This document shows positions 7,698-16,655 of a stretch of DNA of 40,003 bases, piece after piece. Source of the stretch: an uncultured Veillonella sp. GTDB taxonomy: Bacteria; Bacillota; Negativicutes; Veillonellales; Veillonellaceae. Below the pieces are notes generated by a model that saw nothing but the letters and a program-made list of their open reading frames with translations, had not been told where the DNA came from and searched no databases. A program made the translations under genes and the position numbers. Position 1 is the first letter of the stretch, and each line of letters opens with the position of its first letter. The stretch lies in the NCBI RefSeq assembly GCF_937981445.1, contig NZ_CALJON010000052.1, forward strand, positions 1-40,003, read 5' to 3'.

Positions 7698-9050
7698 CTA
7701 TTTAATGCCCCATACATCCTTAACAATTGGCTGCCAAATGGCATAATCCGAATCATTAATTACAACAGAGCTCATAACCGGGCCCCCCTCAGTAAAGTAC
7801 AGGAATCCAAAATATGTCATAGGAATTTCAAAGCCATCAATCACCGTAGCAAAGCGGATTTCATTATAATAGCCCTGTCCCAATGTAGTCGTAACCAGCT
7901 GTTCCTTACTCGAGTCTACAATAATATTGGAATTCATAAAGAATTTAACAATCGTATCTACTTGTTTTTCAGCAGCTACTTCAACTTTATAGGGACGCAC
8001 TGTCTTAGGACCTAAGTATCGGTCGCCAACTTTGAGGTCTTTTGCTACTGCCGTCAGCAATTCCGCTTTATAGGTTCTAATTCTTTCATTCATGGACTCC
8101 GCTGTATGAGATTGCGCGTGTTTCTTAACAGCCTCTGCTAAACGTGCATATTCTCCAGCTGGGGAATAGGTTACAGGTTCGTAATCTTTAGCCTGTGCTC
8201 CTAATTCTTCCACCCAATGCGTATTTAAGTTCTGCACATTAGATAAGAAATGTCGCCATTCCTGACGTTGCTGTATATATTTTTCTGCTTCTTTAGGCCC
8301 TAGATTTTGACTTACCACACGTGCTTCTAAATTCTCCGTCAATGCTGCTTGTAAATTAAAAGGCTCACCAGGTTTTGCCTGAGCTTTGCCTTTTTCCTCT
8401 AATTGCGACAAGGCCTTACCATACTCTAAGTAATGAGGCGTTAAAGCAAATTCCACAACATAGGCCGAATGCCATCCTTTCATATCGGATTTAGTCCATT
8501 GATGTACATTCCAATCACGCCAAATCGGCGCATTAAAATGTTGTAGCTCTGGTATATTTAATTTGTCTGCCCCAGCTAAATCACGAATTCCTTCCGCCAT
8601 GATCTGATTATATTCAGCAGGCGTAAGTCCCGTAGCCAACGCATCACCGGTAACGGCTTCTGTGCGATGAAACACACCTTGCACATCCGTATAGCCTTTT
8701 GACATGGCCACATGTTTTAAATCACGTGTTTTCACACCCATAGGCAAGGTAATGGCTTGCCCATCTACAGTATTAAACACATGTTCATTATATGGTGCCT
8801 TAGATATAGGAATCGCTTTATCCTTTATTGCTGGAGATTTTAAAGCAGCCTCTGTAGTCGCCCCAGCCGATATAGGTGATGCAAAACTCTTCTTTGTATT
8901 TACCTCAGCCGACACAGACGAAACTAACCCCAGCCCTGATGCAGTGCCTTCAGCCGTTCCTGCTGATACAGGCGATGCAGTCGAGGCGAACCCAGTACCT
9001 GTAATAGCCACCGTGATGGCCAAGGTTAAAGCTAATTTATTCCACTTCAT
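7698..9050 (-). CDS. Exported protein, N-type repeated module
   Basis: Unknown function, 450 residues. The ATG at 9050 is preferred (AAGGAG seven bases upstream) over an in-frame TTG two codons earlier. A signal peptide (MKWNKLALTLAITVAITG, cleavage near GFASTA) is followed by a roughly 60-residue Ala/Ser/Thr/Pro linker. The folded part (from about residue 90) aligns with residues of about 105-470 of the neighbouring 739-residue protein: NIPELQHFNAPIWRDWNVHQ versus NIPELANFEGQVYRDWNAYQ, then AYVVEFAL, and at the end GPVMSSVVINDSDYAIWQ versus GPVVTTIFANDGDANYWQ. A central region with heptad-like charge (about 210-330) differs. It lies 63 bp after the upstream gene, in the same operon. Confidence 0.8.
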   Translation of the reverse strand: MKWNKLALTLAITVAITGTGFASTASPVSAGTAEGTASGLGLVSSVSAEVNTKKSFASPISAGATTEAALKSPAIKDKAIPISKAPYNEHVFNTVDGQAITLPMGVKTRDLKHVAMSKGYTDVQGVFHRTEAVTGDALATGLTPAEYNQIMAEGIRDLAGADKLNIPELQHFNAPIWRDWNVHQWTKSDMKGWHSAYVVEFALTPHYLEYGKALSQLEEKGKAQAKPGEPFNLQAALTENLEARVVSQNLGPKEAEKYIQQRQEWRHFLSNVQNLNTHWVEELGAQAKDYEPVTYSPAGEYARLAEAVKKHAQSHTAESMNERIRTYKAELLTAVAKDLKVGDRYLGPKTVRPYKVEVAAEKQVDTIVKFFMNSNIIVDSSKEQLVTTTLGQGYYNEIRFATVIDGFEIPMTYFGFLYFTEGGPVMSSVVINDSDYAIWQPIVKDVWGIK

Positions 9051-9113
9051 ACACAATCTCCTTTCTAATTAGACTTAAATGTAACTACTTTATTACCATC
9101 GTAACAAAATCGA

Positions 9114-11333
9114 TTAAGAAAGAGCTTTCACAAAGGATTCGAACTGAGGTGCAAAGGTAGTACCTTCTTTATCAGAAGTAAGCATTACATAAGCCACCGG
9201 CGTTTCCTTACTTAGCACTACCGCCGCTTGTACATAATAAGGCAACGCAAAACCATTCACATTAACTAGCACCCGGGTACTAGCCGTATATACTGGGACC
9301 TTACTATCTTTTATTTTGCGAATCGGTTTTTGATCTACTAATTTAACCTCATGATAGATATGTTCATTAGCCTGCACGAAAGATACCCATTGAGTGATTT
9401 TTTCATTTAAACGTCCTTCGCCTGCTAACCATTGTTGATTTAAAACCGGCAATTGACTATCAAGGATGCCTTCTTGCCACATGCCCACCATTTGCTTTGT
9501 GGTCTGTGGTGTTAATGCCAAGGCCCCTACCAATGCGGTTTTACGCCCTTCCTTATCTTGTAGCTGCCATTGATATACCTCGGTTTTCTCCCCTAGACGA
9601 TAGTCTTCTATTTGCTTGGCCCGCTTTACAAGATTCTCATAATTTTTCTGACTTTGCTTCAACGCATCGCCAGTTAATAATTGATTCGTGCGCCAATGGC
9701 GAAGTTCTGGTCCATCAGCAATAGCTTTAACTAGGTCCGCTTCATATGTTTCAAATAAGTAAGGGATAATAACAGTATGTGATAATTTTTTTACGCTCAT
9801 AGAGGTTGCATCAATACCTGGCAGGGTAACATGATTTACAGCCCCATTAAACGCAATTTGACTCTTTGTATTTCTTAAGGATTGTGGCACTTGCAGATTC
9901 ATAGTAAAATCTGATTTTATCCTAGTACTCTCTTTGCCAATACGCCAAATCTCATCGATTTGTTTTTGCCAATAATTGGCATCTCCATCATTAGCAAAAA
10001 TGGTAGTCACTACCGGTCCTTTTTCATCAAATCGGATTAGACTCTCTATATTAAATGGTACTTCATAACTATCAAAGTACAAAGCGCCACGGCTAGTAGA
10101 GCGAATCATAGGACCAAATTCTTCACTTTTTATTTCTTCATTTTTCACTACATCAAATTGAATGTCCGAAGTTTTTAAAAATTTATTTACTTCAACGTAA
10201 AAACGTTTTAACTTTTGTAATTTCTTTTGCTCAAATACGTGCAAAACTGGCTTTTGTTCCAATAACTGAATTTGATGTTCCAATTCAGCTACAACAATTA
10301 GGCCTAACGTATTCTTGTATATCCTAATCAACTCATTGGCCGCTGTCGCATCACTAATGTGCTGTGCCCCGCTCAAGCTTTTGACACTGGCTTTATAAAA
10401 TGACTCTTTATCATATGTTTCAGGATATGGTGCCAATAAAGCCGCTTGTTGTTTAATACTTTGATCCACCAATGCTGCTACAGTCTCTTCAGTCACTTCG
10501 TTTTTCGTTCTATTACGTTCATCGCCAGCAATAGCCATAGAGCTTAATTCTGCCATAGTGGCTATATAATTTGTTCCCATACTAACTGTGCCTGATGACA
10601 CTGCTTCATCCACAACTGAATTCGTATGATATGAATTCAGTTGTTGTTTCTTTTTCAAAGATTTTTCAAACAAGGCCTTATTAATGGCAAGTTCTGCTCT
10701 TTGCCCTTTTATAAAATCAGGTCCTAAAGCAAATTCCACTACATAGGCCGTGTGATACGCATCCTTTGTTTCACCTTGAAGTTGGTAGGCATTCCAATCA
10801 CGATATACTTGCCCTTCAAAATTAGCTAGTTCCGGTATATTGGCTACCTCAGGCTTTGCCATATGGCGAATATGGTTTTGATATATTTCATTTTTTGTAA
10901 TAGCAGGTGCCAGACTCAAGCCATTGACCACGCCACTAGGTGTGACAATACGCTTAAAATCAAATACAGTCACATTCTTTGGCAACTGAATTGACGTATT
11001 ATCTGTTAAGATCATGTTTGAACTTACTAATCGAGGACGAACGCCATTGGATGTGGCCAATTTTGCTTGGCTCTCTTCTAGCGTTTTCATATAAGCCGGA
11101 ACTTTAACAGCCTGGCTCTCCTCACCACTCTGCTTTATATTACTTTCCTTCGTATGTAAAGACGGAGCGCTCGTTACTACTGTATCCTGATTGGATTGGG
11201 CCGTTACTACTACTTGATCCATCGCCCCTAAATCTAGGGGACTTAAAGCTGCTGCATTAACACCTAGTGGGGCACTCCACAAGCCAGCTATTAAGGCTGC
11301 CGCTGCTAACTTAGCTTTATAATTCACTTTCAT
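9114..11333 (-). CDS. Exported two-module protein (N-type plus C-type fusion)
   Basis: Unknown function, 739 residues. Signal peptide MKVNYKAKLAAAALIAG with cleavage near residue 28 (GVNA-A), then a low-complexity Ser/Thr/Gln linker. Residues of about 105-470 match the whole mature protein encoded at 7698-9050. Residues of about 490-739 match the protein at 6827-7687. This gene therefore encodes in one chain what the two downstream genes encode separately. The two halves also look distantly related (a YQxQ...G/T...A.VV..AL block, later a PV block), suggesting an older internal duplication. AGGAGTGAG lies just before the ATG. It is 29 bp downstream of pncB and probably co-transcribed. Likely periplasmic; no enzymatic motif recognised. 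Confidence 0.82.
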   Translation of the reverse strand: MKVNYKAKLAAAALIAGLWSAPLGVNAAALSPLDLGAMDQVVVTAQSNQDTVVTSAPSLHTKESNIKQSGEESQAVKVPAYMKTLEESQAKLATSNGVRPRLVSSNMILTDNTSIQLPKNVTVFDFKRIVTPSGVVNGLSLAPAITKNEIYQNHIRHMAKPEVANIPELANFEGQVYRDWNAYQLQGETKDAYHTAYVVEFALGPDFIKGQRAELAINKALFEKSLKKKQQLNSYHTNSVVDEAVSSGTVSMGTNYIATMAELSSMAIAGDERNRTKNEVTEETVAALVDQSIKQQAALLAPYPETYDKESFYKASVKSLSGAQHISDATAANELIRIYKNTLGLIVVAELEHQIQLLEQKPVLHVFEQKKLQKLKRFYVEVNKFLKTSDIQFDVVKNEEIKSEEFGPMIRSTSRGALYFDSYEVPFNIESLIRFDEKGPVVTTIFANDGDANYWQKQIDEIWRIGKESTRIKSDFTMNLQVPQSLRNTKSQIAFNGAVNHVTLPGIDATSMSVKKLSHTVIIPYLFETYEADLVKAIADGPELRHWRTNQLLTGDALKQSQKNYENLVKRAKQIEDYRLGEKTEVYQWQLQDKEGRKTALVGALALTPQTTKQMVGMWQEGILDSQLPVLNQQWLAGEGRLNEKITQWVSFVQANEHIYHEVKLVDQKPIRKIKDSKVPVYTASTRVLVNVNGFALPYYVQAAVVLSKETPVAYVMLTSDKEGTTFAPQFESFVKALS

Positions 11334-11362
11334 AGGCTCACTCCTTTAGGTCCTTTATTATC

Positions 11363-12835
11363 TTACACGTCAAATTTTTTGTCCCGCCCTGCTTTACGAA
11401 GTAATAATTCCTTCTTCAATTCATATAGACGATGACTAATATTTACCTTCACCACTGGTGGACGATTAAGTCGTAAATATTCAGGCCATAATAGTTTTAT
11501 CTGTTCCTCTGCATAGTCTACAATTTGCGGTAAGCTTGGCATATTATAGACTAATTCACCATCTTTAAAAATAGGTACTAATAAAGGCACTACTTTAAAA
11601 GTATTGGCTTCTAATTGCGTGCATTTCCAAGGATACATAGCATTTTCAAATGTATATGGCTTAGTTTCGTCAATGAATTCATCATCTAAACAAATTAAAT
11701 CACCAATCAATTTGCCATTCCTTTTACTGATTAGGCGGAGCACTTTTTTAAGACCCGGATTAGTCACCTTTTCAATATTTTCTGAGAACTTAATGGCTGG
11801 CACAAAACTGCCATCTTGATTCCACTGACCAGCGAGTTTATATACCCCACCTAAGGCGGAAGTGCCATCTGCAGTAATCAGTTTGGTGCCCACACCCCAA
11901 GCATTGATGGCACATTGTTGATTTTTTAAATCCGCAATGCGATACTCATCTAAATCATTAGACGCAAAAATAGTCGCATCATTAAACCCTTCTGCATCTA
12001 ACATTTGTTTTACTTCTTTAGATAAATACGATAAGTCACCACTATCAAGTCGAATGCCATAGCCTTTAGGCATGGTGCCACCGCGGCGTTTCCGCACTTC
12101 TTTAAACACTTCAATGGCCGCTGGCATCCCCTTATGAAGGGTATCATAGGTATCCACTAATAAGACCAACATATTTTCATATTGTTCTGCATAAGCTCTA
12201 AAAGCCGTTAATTCATCAGGAAAACTCATAATCCAGCTATGAGCCATAGTCCCTACGGCCCGAATGCCATACTGCGCGGCAGAATACACATTGCTCGTGC
12301 CATTAAAGCCACCTATAATCGTGGCCCGTGCACCATATACAGCGGCATTGGTCCCTTGAGCACGGCGCATACCAAATTCAGACAAACTATCTTTGCCTGC
12401 AATGCTGCGAATACGTCGTGCCTTCGTAGCAATTAACGATTCATGGTTTAAATACATGGACACAGCCGTTTCAATAAGCATGGCTTCGTCTTTAGGGGCT
12501 TCCACACGAAGTAAAATTTCACCAGGAAATGCCAAGGTCCCTTCTGGTGCTGCATATACTGTGCCAGTAAATTTAAAATCTTTTAAATACGTTAAAAAAT
12601 CTTCATCAAATATACCTGTGCTGCGCATGTACGCCAGATCTTCTTCATTAAATGATAGATTTTTTAGATAATCAATGACATGCTCTAAGCCGGCCACTAC
12701 CGTATAGGCTCCATCAAATGGATTCTTACGGTAAAAGCGGTCAAACACACATTTCGTTCGATGCAAATTCTTCTTAAATAGGCCTTGCATCATTGTGAAT
12801 TGATACAAGTCTGTTAGTAATGCTTTACTAATCAC
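11363..12835 (-). CDS. pncB: Nicotinate phosphoribosyltransferase
   Basis: Makes nicotinate mononucleotide from nicotinate and PRPP, the entry step of NAD salvage in the cytoplasm. The 490-residue protein carries family blocks LLTDLYQFTMMQG (7-19), FDRFYRKNPFDGAY, GFNGTSNVYSAAQYGI, GTMAHSWIMSF (substrate-site His) and GIRLDSGDL, in the expected order and at about the usual length. The start is a GTG at 12835 with AAAGGGTGA upstream; the nearby ATG is out of frame. It heads the operon that continues into the three exported proteins. No functional link between NAD salvage and those proteins is evident. Confidence 0.95.
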   Translation of the reverse strand: MISKALLTDLYQFTMMQGLFKKNLHRTKCVFDRFYRKNPFDGAYTVVAGLEHVIDYLKNLSFNEEDLAYMRSTGIFDEDFLTYLKDFKFTGTVYAAPEGTLAFPGEILLRVEAPKDEAMLIETAVSMYLNHESLIATKARRIRSIAGKDSLSEFGMRRAQGTNAAVYGARATIIGGFNGTSNVYSAAQYGIRAVGTMAHSWIMSFPDELTAFRAYAEQYENMLVLLVDTYDTLHKGMPAAIEVFKEVRKRRGGTMPKGYGIRLDSGDLSYLSKEVKQMLDAEGFNDATIFASNDLDEYRIADLKNQQCAINAWGVGTKLITADGTSALGGVYKLAGQWNQDGSFVPAIKFSENIEKVTNPGLKKVLRLISKRNGKLIGDLICLDDEFIDETKPYTFENAMYPWKCTQLEANTFKVVPLLVPIFKDGELVYNMPSLPQIVDYAEEQIKLLWPEYLRLNRPPVVKVNISHRLYELKKELLLRKAGRDKKFDV

Positions 12836-13005
12836 GGAATCATCTCACCCTTTCATGGGATTCTACGGATATTAATAAATAACCTGCTTAATTTACATTA
12901 TAACTGTTTTGCCATATAATTGTTAGTGCATATTACCTAGCTGTATGTAAAGTATGTAAAGCAACTTATATTCTACATCTATGTTTATTTATAAAGGAGT
13001 CCTGT

Positions 13006-13902
13006 ATGACTTTTGCACAATTTTATCGTCTATCACGGCCCCGTACGTTAACGGCTGCCTTCAGTCCCGTCATCTTAGGTGCCACCTATGGTAGCACTAT
13101 GCACGAGTCCGTCCATCCTTGGTACCTTGCCCTCTTGTATGTGCTCATGGTATTAGTCTGCGTCATGAGTGCCCAAATTGCAGCCAATATTTGGAATGAG
13201 TACTTTGACTTTAAATCTGGCTTAGATTTAAACCAAGTGATTGGCAATAGTGGATCCATTGTTAAAGAAGGGATCTCCCCCTCGCGCATCAAAAAATTAG
13301 GTTATGTATTTAGCTTAGCCCCATTAATTATAGGCATTATATTAGCCGCCATAATTTCTTGGTGGTTCATCCCCATAGGGGCCATTTGTATCTTAATTAG
13401 CCTCTTTTATTCTGGTGGTCCAAAGCCAATTTCCCGAACACCCTATGGCGAGCTTGCTTCTGGTGTGGCTATGGGATTTGCCATTGTTTGTATCACCGCC
13501 TATACCATTACAGGCACATTATATTGGGACTTTATAATTCCTGCCATTCCTTCAACCATACTGATTGGCAATATTATGATGACAAATAATTTACGCGACT
13601 TTAGCAATGACCAAGCCCATGGACGTCGCACCTTAGTCATTAGACTGGGAAAAGATCGTGGCATCGCCCTATTACGCATGCTCTTTATAGGCGCTTCCTT
13701 ATGGCTGGTACTTTGGATTCTTCTCGGCTATCTGCCATATTATGTACTATTAGCCTTTATATCCTTAATCCCAGCTTTTAAAAGTGTAAATATTTTAAAA
13801 CTCTATGCAGACCCACTCATGACAAATCAAGCCATGAAATTTACGTCTATTAGCGTAACCCTGTACCATGTATTAACTAGCCTAGGTCTACTATTCACAT
13901 AG
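13006..13902 (+). CDS. menA: UbiA-family prenyltransferase, probably 1,4-dihydroxy-2-naphthoate polyprenyltransferase
   Basis: Integral membrane enzyme that attaches a polyprenyl chain to an aromatic acceptor. For MenA this is the membrane step of menaquinone synthesis. The 298-residue protein has about eight to nine hydrophobic segments. It has the first Asp-rich motif NIWNEYFDFKSGLD (61-74) and the second NLRDFSNDQAHGRRTL (about 195-211), both binding Mg-diphosphate. Start with AAAGGAG before the ATG. No other men gene is adjacent, so the acceptor is inferred from the MenA-like N-terminus (LSRPRTLTAAFSPVILG). It is divergent from pncB and ends at its own terminator. Confidence 0.88.
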   Translation: MTFAQFYRLSRPRTLTAAFSPVILGATYGSTMHESVHPWYLALLYVLMVLVCVMSAQIAANIWNEYFDFKSGLDLNQVIGNSGSIVKEGISPSRIKKLGYVFSLAPLIIGIILAAIISWWFIPIGAICILISLFYSGGPKPISRTPYGELASGVAMGFAIVCITAYTITGTLYWDFIIPAIPSTILIGNIMMTNNLRDFSNDQAHGRRTLVIRLGKDRGIALLRMLFIGASLWLVLWILLGYLPYYVLLAFISLIPAFKSVNILKLYADPLMTNQAMKFTSISVTLYHVLTSLGLLFT

Positions 13903-13903
13903 A

Positions 13904-13930
13904 AAAAGCCCGATATTACGGGCTTTTTTT
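13904..13930 (+). terminator. Terminator of menA
   Basis: AAAAGCCCG pairs with CGGGCTTTT around a six-base loop, then T's. A second, smaller hairpin (CCTAT/ATAGG followed by six T, about 13980-13998) lies downstream. Confidence 0.9.
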
Positions 13931-14016
13931 ATTTCCTTATTTGGGTATAGGTAAAAACTATATATAAGTTGTGTAAATTCCTATAAGGCAAATAGGGCTT
14001 TTTTGTACTTCCTCAC

Positions 14017-14046
14017 TTTACACTCGTCTTCTCTTCATGCTACAAT
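14017..14046 (+). promoter_or_regulatory. Promoter of the first metQ
   Basis: TTTACA (14017-14022), an 18-bp spacer and TACAAT (14041-14046). It implies a leader of about 135 nt before the ATG at 14190. Confidence 0.65.
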
Positions 14047-14075
14047 GCATGCATATCAAAAATAAGTAGAGAGAC

Positions 14076-14159
14076 TTCGTTATAAAAGCATTACGCAAAG
14101 GTGTGAAATTGGGATTCACACATACCGAGTACGGTCTTTGCCAAATCTTATCTAACGAA
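14076..14159 (+). promoter_or_regulatory. Structured 5' leader of the first metQ (unrecognised class)
   Basis: An outer helix TTCGTTA (14076-14082) with TAACGAA (14153-14159) encloses a tight three-way junction. Its helices are GCAAAG (14095-14100) with CTTTGC (14136-14141), GTGTGAA (14101-14107) with TTCACAC (14115-14121), and ACCG (14124-14127) with CGGT (14132-14135). Only two bases of the junction are unpaired. It lacks the SAM-I core and T-box sequences. There is no U-tract terminator, so control, if any, would act on translation or RNA stability. It could be a novel riboswitch-like leader or a protein site. Confidence 0.55.
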
Positions 14160-14189
14160 TATATGAGAAAAAAGAGGAGGAACTTATTT

Positions 14190-15023
14190 ATGAAGAAAAT
14201 TTTATCCATAGCAGCTACAGCCATTCTCGGCAGTGCTTTATTATTAGCAGGTTGTGGTAGTGATACTGGCACAAATGCTGGCAGCGGACAAAAGGAAGTT
14301 ACTCTTAAAGTCGGTGCATCACCTGTGCCACATGGCGAAATTCTTGAAAGTGTAAAAGACCAACTCGCTAAAGAAGGAGTTAAGCTTGAAATCATTGAGT
14401 TTAACGATTATGTACAACCCAATATAGCCTTAAACGACAAGGAATTAGATGCGAATTTCTTCCAACATATTCCTTATATGAATAAATTTACTCAAGAACA
14501 CAAAATGGACCTTGCTTCTGTGGGACCTGTAGAAATTGAGCCAATGGGATTATATTCCACTAAAACTAAGGATAAGGATTTAAAAAATTCCATTCCAGAT
14601 GGAGCTAAAATCGCTATTCCAAATGATCCAACTAATACAGGCCGTGCCTTACTACTATTAGAACATGCTGGTTTAATTACCTTAAAAGATCCTAATAATA
14701 TTTATTCCACGAAGGAAGATATTGCTACTAATCCTAAAAATTTAGACATTGTGGAAGTAGAAGCCGCGCAAACGCCACGCACCTTGCCAGACGTATTTGC
14801 AGCAGTAATTAATGCAAACTATGCCTTAAGTGCTGACTTAAATCCACTTCGTGATGCCCTTGCCATCGATGATATTAAATCGCCTTATGCTAATATCATT
14901 ACTGTACGCAAAGGGGATGAAAACCGCCCTGAAATTCAGAAATTAATCAAAGCGCTTCAATCACCAGAAACCAAAAAGTTTATTGAAGACAAATATCAAG
15001 GCGCAATTATCCCTGCTTTCTAA
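14190..15023 (+). CDS. metQ: MetQ/NlpA-family methionine-binding lipoprotein, copy 1
   Basis: Substrate-binding lipoprotein of a methionine ABC importer. It is anchored at the outer face of the cytoplasmic membrane and passes methionine to a MetNI transporter. The ATG at 14190 has AGAGGAGG upstream; an in-frame ATG at 14103 lies in the structured leader and is rejected. The 277-residue protein has a lipoprotein signal ending LLLAGC (C22), then the family segments VGASPVPHGEIL, ANFFQHIPYM and IPNDPTNTGRALLLLE. It is very similar to the next gene, so this is a tandem duplication. No metN or metI is in the window, so the permease must be encoded elsewhere. Confidence 0.94.
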   Translation: MKKILSIAATAILGSALLLAGCGSDTGTNAGSGQKEVTLKVGASPVPHGEILESVKDQLAKEGVKLEIIEFNDYVQPNIALNDKELDANFFQHIPYMNKFTQEHKMDLASVGPVEIEPMGLYSTKTKDKDLKNSIPDGAKIAIPNDPTNTGRALLLLEHAGLITLKDPNNIYSTKEDIATNPKNLDIVEVEAAQTPRTLPDVFAAVINANYALSADLNPLRDALAIDDIKSPYANIITVRKGDENRPEIQKLIKALQSPETKKFIEDKYQGAIIPAF

Positions 15024-15173
15024 TCGAAGATCCACTCCCCAGCCTTCCAAAAGACTGGATCTTACATAGCTAAAGAGTCGTCTCCTCATCCAGGTACATC
15101 GAGCAATCGAGGAGGCGACAAACTTTACATTTGTCCTCTCTGATGATATACTTTACAAAGGAATTACATATTA
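15024..15173. other. Intergenic hairpins between the two metQ genes
   Basis: Contains GATCCA...TGGATC (about 15030-15061) and a strong stem GTCGTCTCCTC (15077-15087) with GAGGAGGCGAC (15109-15119). Neither has a U tract, so they may be mRNA stability elements rather than terminators. Confidence 0.45.
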
Positions 15174-15302
15174 TTATCAAGAGTGATGGAGGGACTGGCC
15201 CTGTGAAATCCAGCAACCATTCGATGGTGCTAAATCCTGCGGTATGAGCCGAGAGATAACAACAACTACTGATGGCGTTCATACTAAGGGCCATCATTTT
15301 TT
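15174..15302 (+). promoter_or_regulatory. SAM-I (S-box) riboswitch with attenuator, controlling the second metQ
   Basis: The aptamer runs from TTATC (15174-15178) to GATAA (15255-15259), which form P1. Conserved core pieces are present in order: ATCAAGAG, GGAGGGACTGGCCC, GAAATCCAGCAACC, GGTGCTAAATCCTGC and GAGAGATAA. Downstream, TGATGGC (15270-15276) pairs with GCCATCA (15290-15296) followed by six T: an intrinsic terminator placed before the Shine-Dalgarno AAGGAGG. High S-adenosylmethionine should favour termination, shutting off the methionine importer component. Confidence 0.95.
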
Positions 15303-15321
15303 ACTTTAAGGAGGTAAATTT

Positions 15322-16155
15322 ATGAAGAAAATTTTTTCTCTAGCAGCTACAGTTGTACTTGGTAGTGCTCTTTTACTTGCTGGCTGTGGTAGTGATACAG
15401 CTAAAAGTGGCGACGCTAGCGGCGATAAAGTAACTATTACTGTAGGCGCATCACCTGTGCCACATGGGGAAATTTTAGAACAAGTTAAACCGTTACTTGA
15501 AAAAGAAGGCATTGAATTAAAAGTTACAGAATTTACTGATTATGTAACACCTAATATTGCCCTAAATGATAAGGAATTAGATGCCAACTTCTTCCAACAT
15601 GTTCCGTATTTAGAAAAATTTGCTAATGAGCATAATCTAAAATTAGTATCTGCTGGCAAAGTTCATGTAGAGCCAATGGGTATTTATTCCAAAACAATCA
15701 CCGATAAAGACTTAAAAGCAGCACTTCCTAATGGTTCTAAAGTTGCCATTCCTAATGATCCAACTAATGGTGCTCGCGCTTTAATTTTACTTGAAAAAGC
15801 CGGCCTTATTACCTTGAAAGATTCAAAAGATATTGGTGCTACAAAAGCCGATATTACTGACAATCCTCGCAATCTTGAAATTGTAGAATTAGAAGCGCCT
15901 CAGCTTCCTCGTAGCCTTGATGATGTAGCTATTGCTGTTATCAACACAAACTACGCTCTTGAAGCTGGCTTAAATCCACTAAAAGATGCACTCTTCATCG
16001 AAGATAAGGATTCTCCATATGCTAATATCGTGGCAGTTCGTGCAGGTGACGAAAACCGCCCTGAAATTCAAAAGCTTATGAAAGCTTTAGAATCACCTGA
16101 AATTAAGAAATTTATCGAAGATAAATACAAAGGCGCTATCATTCCAGCCTTCTAA
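15322..16155 (+). CDS. metQ: MetQ/NlpA-family methionine-binding lipoprotein, copy 2
   Basis: Second copy of the methionine-binding lipoprotein, 277 residues. Signal peptide with lipobox LLLAGC (C22); VGASPVPHGEIL, ANFFQHVPYL and IPNDPTNGARALILLE match copy 1, as does the shared C-terminus KGAIIPAF. AAGGAGG lies before the ATG. Unlike copy 1, it is preceded by a SAM-I riboswitch, so the two copies should respond differently to methionine status. Variation is concentrated after the lipobox and in surface segments. A difference in ligand (methionine stereoisomer or a methionine peptide) is possible but cannot be read from sequence. Confidence 0.95.
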   Translation: MKKIFSLAATVVLGSALLLAGCGSDTAKSGDASGDKVTITVGASPVPHGEILEQVKPLLEKEGIELKVTEFTDYVTPNIALNDKELDANFFQHVPYLEKFANEHNLKLVSAGKVHVEPMGIYSKTITDKDLKAALPNGSKVAIPNDPTNGARALILLEKAGLITLKDSKDIGATKADITDNPRNLEIVELEAPQLPRSLDDVAIAVINTNYALEAGLNPLKDALFIEDKDSPYANIVAVRAGDENRPEIQKLMKALESPEIKKFIEDKYKGAIIPAF

Positions 16156-16211
16156 ACTTCATAAAACGAATTGAGCATACTCATAGGCAATCGGGCTTGC
16201 TAGTATGTAAT

Positions 16212-16249
16212 AAAAGAGAGGTGAACAACAGTTCACCTCTCTTTTGTTT
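16212..16249. terminator. Bidirectional terminator between metQ2 and cdd
   Basis: AAAAGAGAGGTGAAC (16212-16226) pairs perfectly with GTTCACCTCTCTTTT (16231-16245) around AACA. A/T tracts on both sides allow use by both converging units. Confidence 0.95.
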
Positions 16250-16655
16250 ATTCTTTATTCATAGCCTTCGGGCCAAAACTCTTAGGTAATAAATCCTCCA
16301 AAGTATAACATATAATAGAGCCATCCTGAGCTTCCAAATAAACACAATCGATGTCAAATTCCACCATAACTTGCCGGCAAGCACCACAAGGCATGCAAGG
16401 GCCTAAACTATCACCAGCAATGGCAAGGCCTGTAAACGCCCGTTGCCCCCTAGCCACAGCGGTTTGAATGGCTACGCGCTCTGCACAATTAGTTAAACCA
16501 AAGGACGCATTTTCTATATTGCAACCTCTTACAATCGTTCCATCAGCACAGCGCAAGGCCGCACCAACACGAAATTTAGAGTAAGGGCTATGGGAGTGCT
16601 GTTTGGCTATTTTAGCCTCTTCCATTAAAAGCCGTCCTTCTTCACCTTTAGTCAT
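16248..16655 (-). CDS. cdd: Cytidine deaminase
   Basis: Deaminates cytidine and deoxycytidine to uridine and deoxyuridine for pyrimidine salvage. The 135-residue protein has HSPYSKFRVGAAL (substrate site), NCAERVAI with zinc ligand C57 and catalytic E59, and PCGACRQV with ligands C90 and C93. This is the normal size of the homotetrameric class. It overlaps the end of pdp by eight bases, so the two are translationally coupled and last in the nucleoside operon. Confidence 0.96.
   Translation of the reverse strand: MTKGEEGRLLMEEAKIAKQHSHSPYSKFRVGAALRCADGTIVRGCNIENASFGLTNCAERVAIQTAVARGQRAFTGLAIAGDSLGPCMPCGACRQVMVEFDIDCVYLEAQDGSIICYTLEDLLPKSFGPKAMNKE

Noticed and set aside
14103..14189. N-terminal extension of the first MetQ
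   Set aside because: It lies in the structured leader; the true start has a strong ribosome-binding site directly before a lipoprotein signal.
15077..15119. Terminator of the first metQ
   Set aside because: The stem is strong but no U tract follows on either strand.
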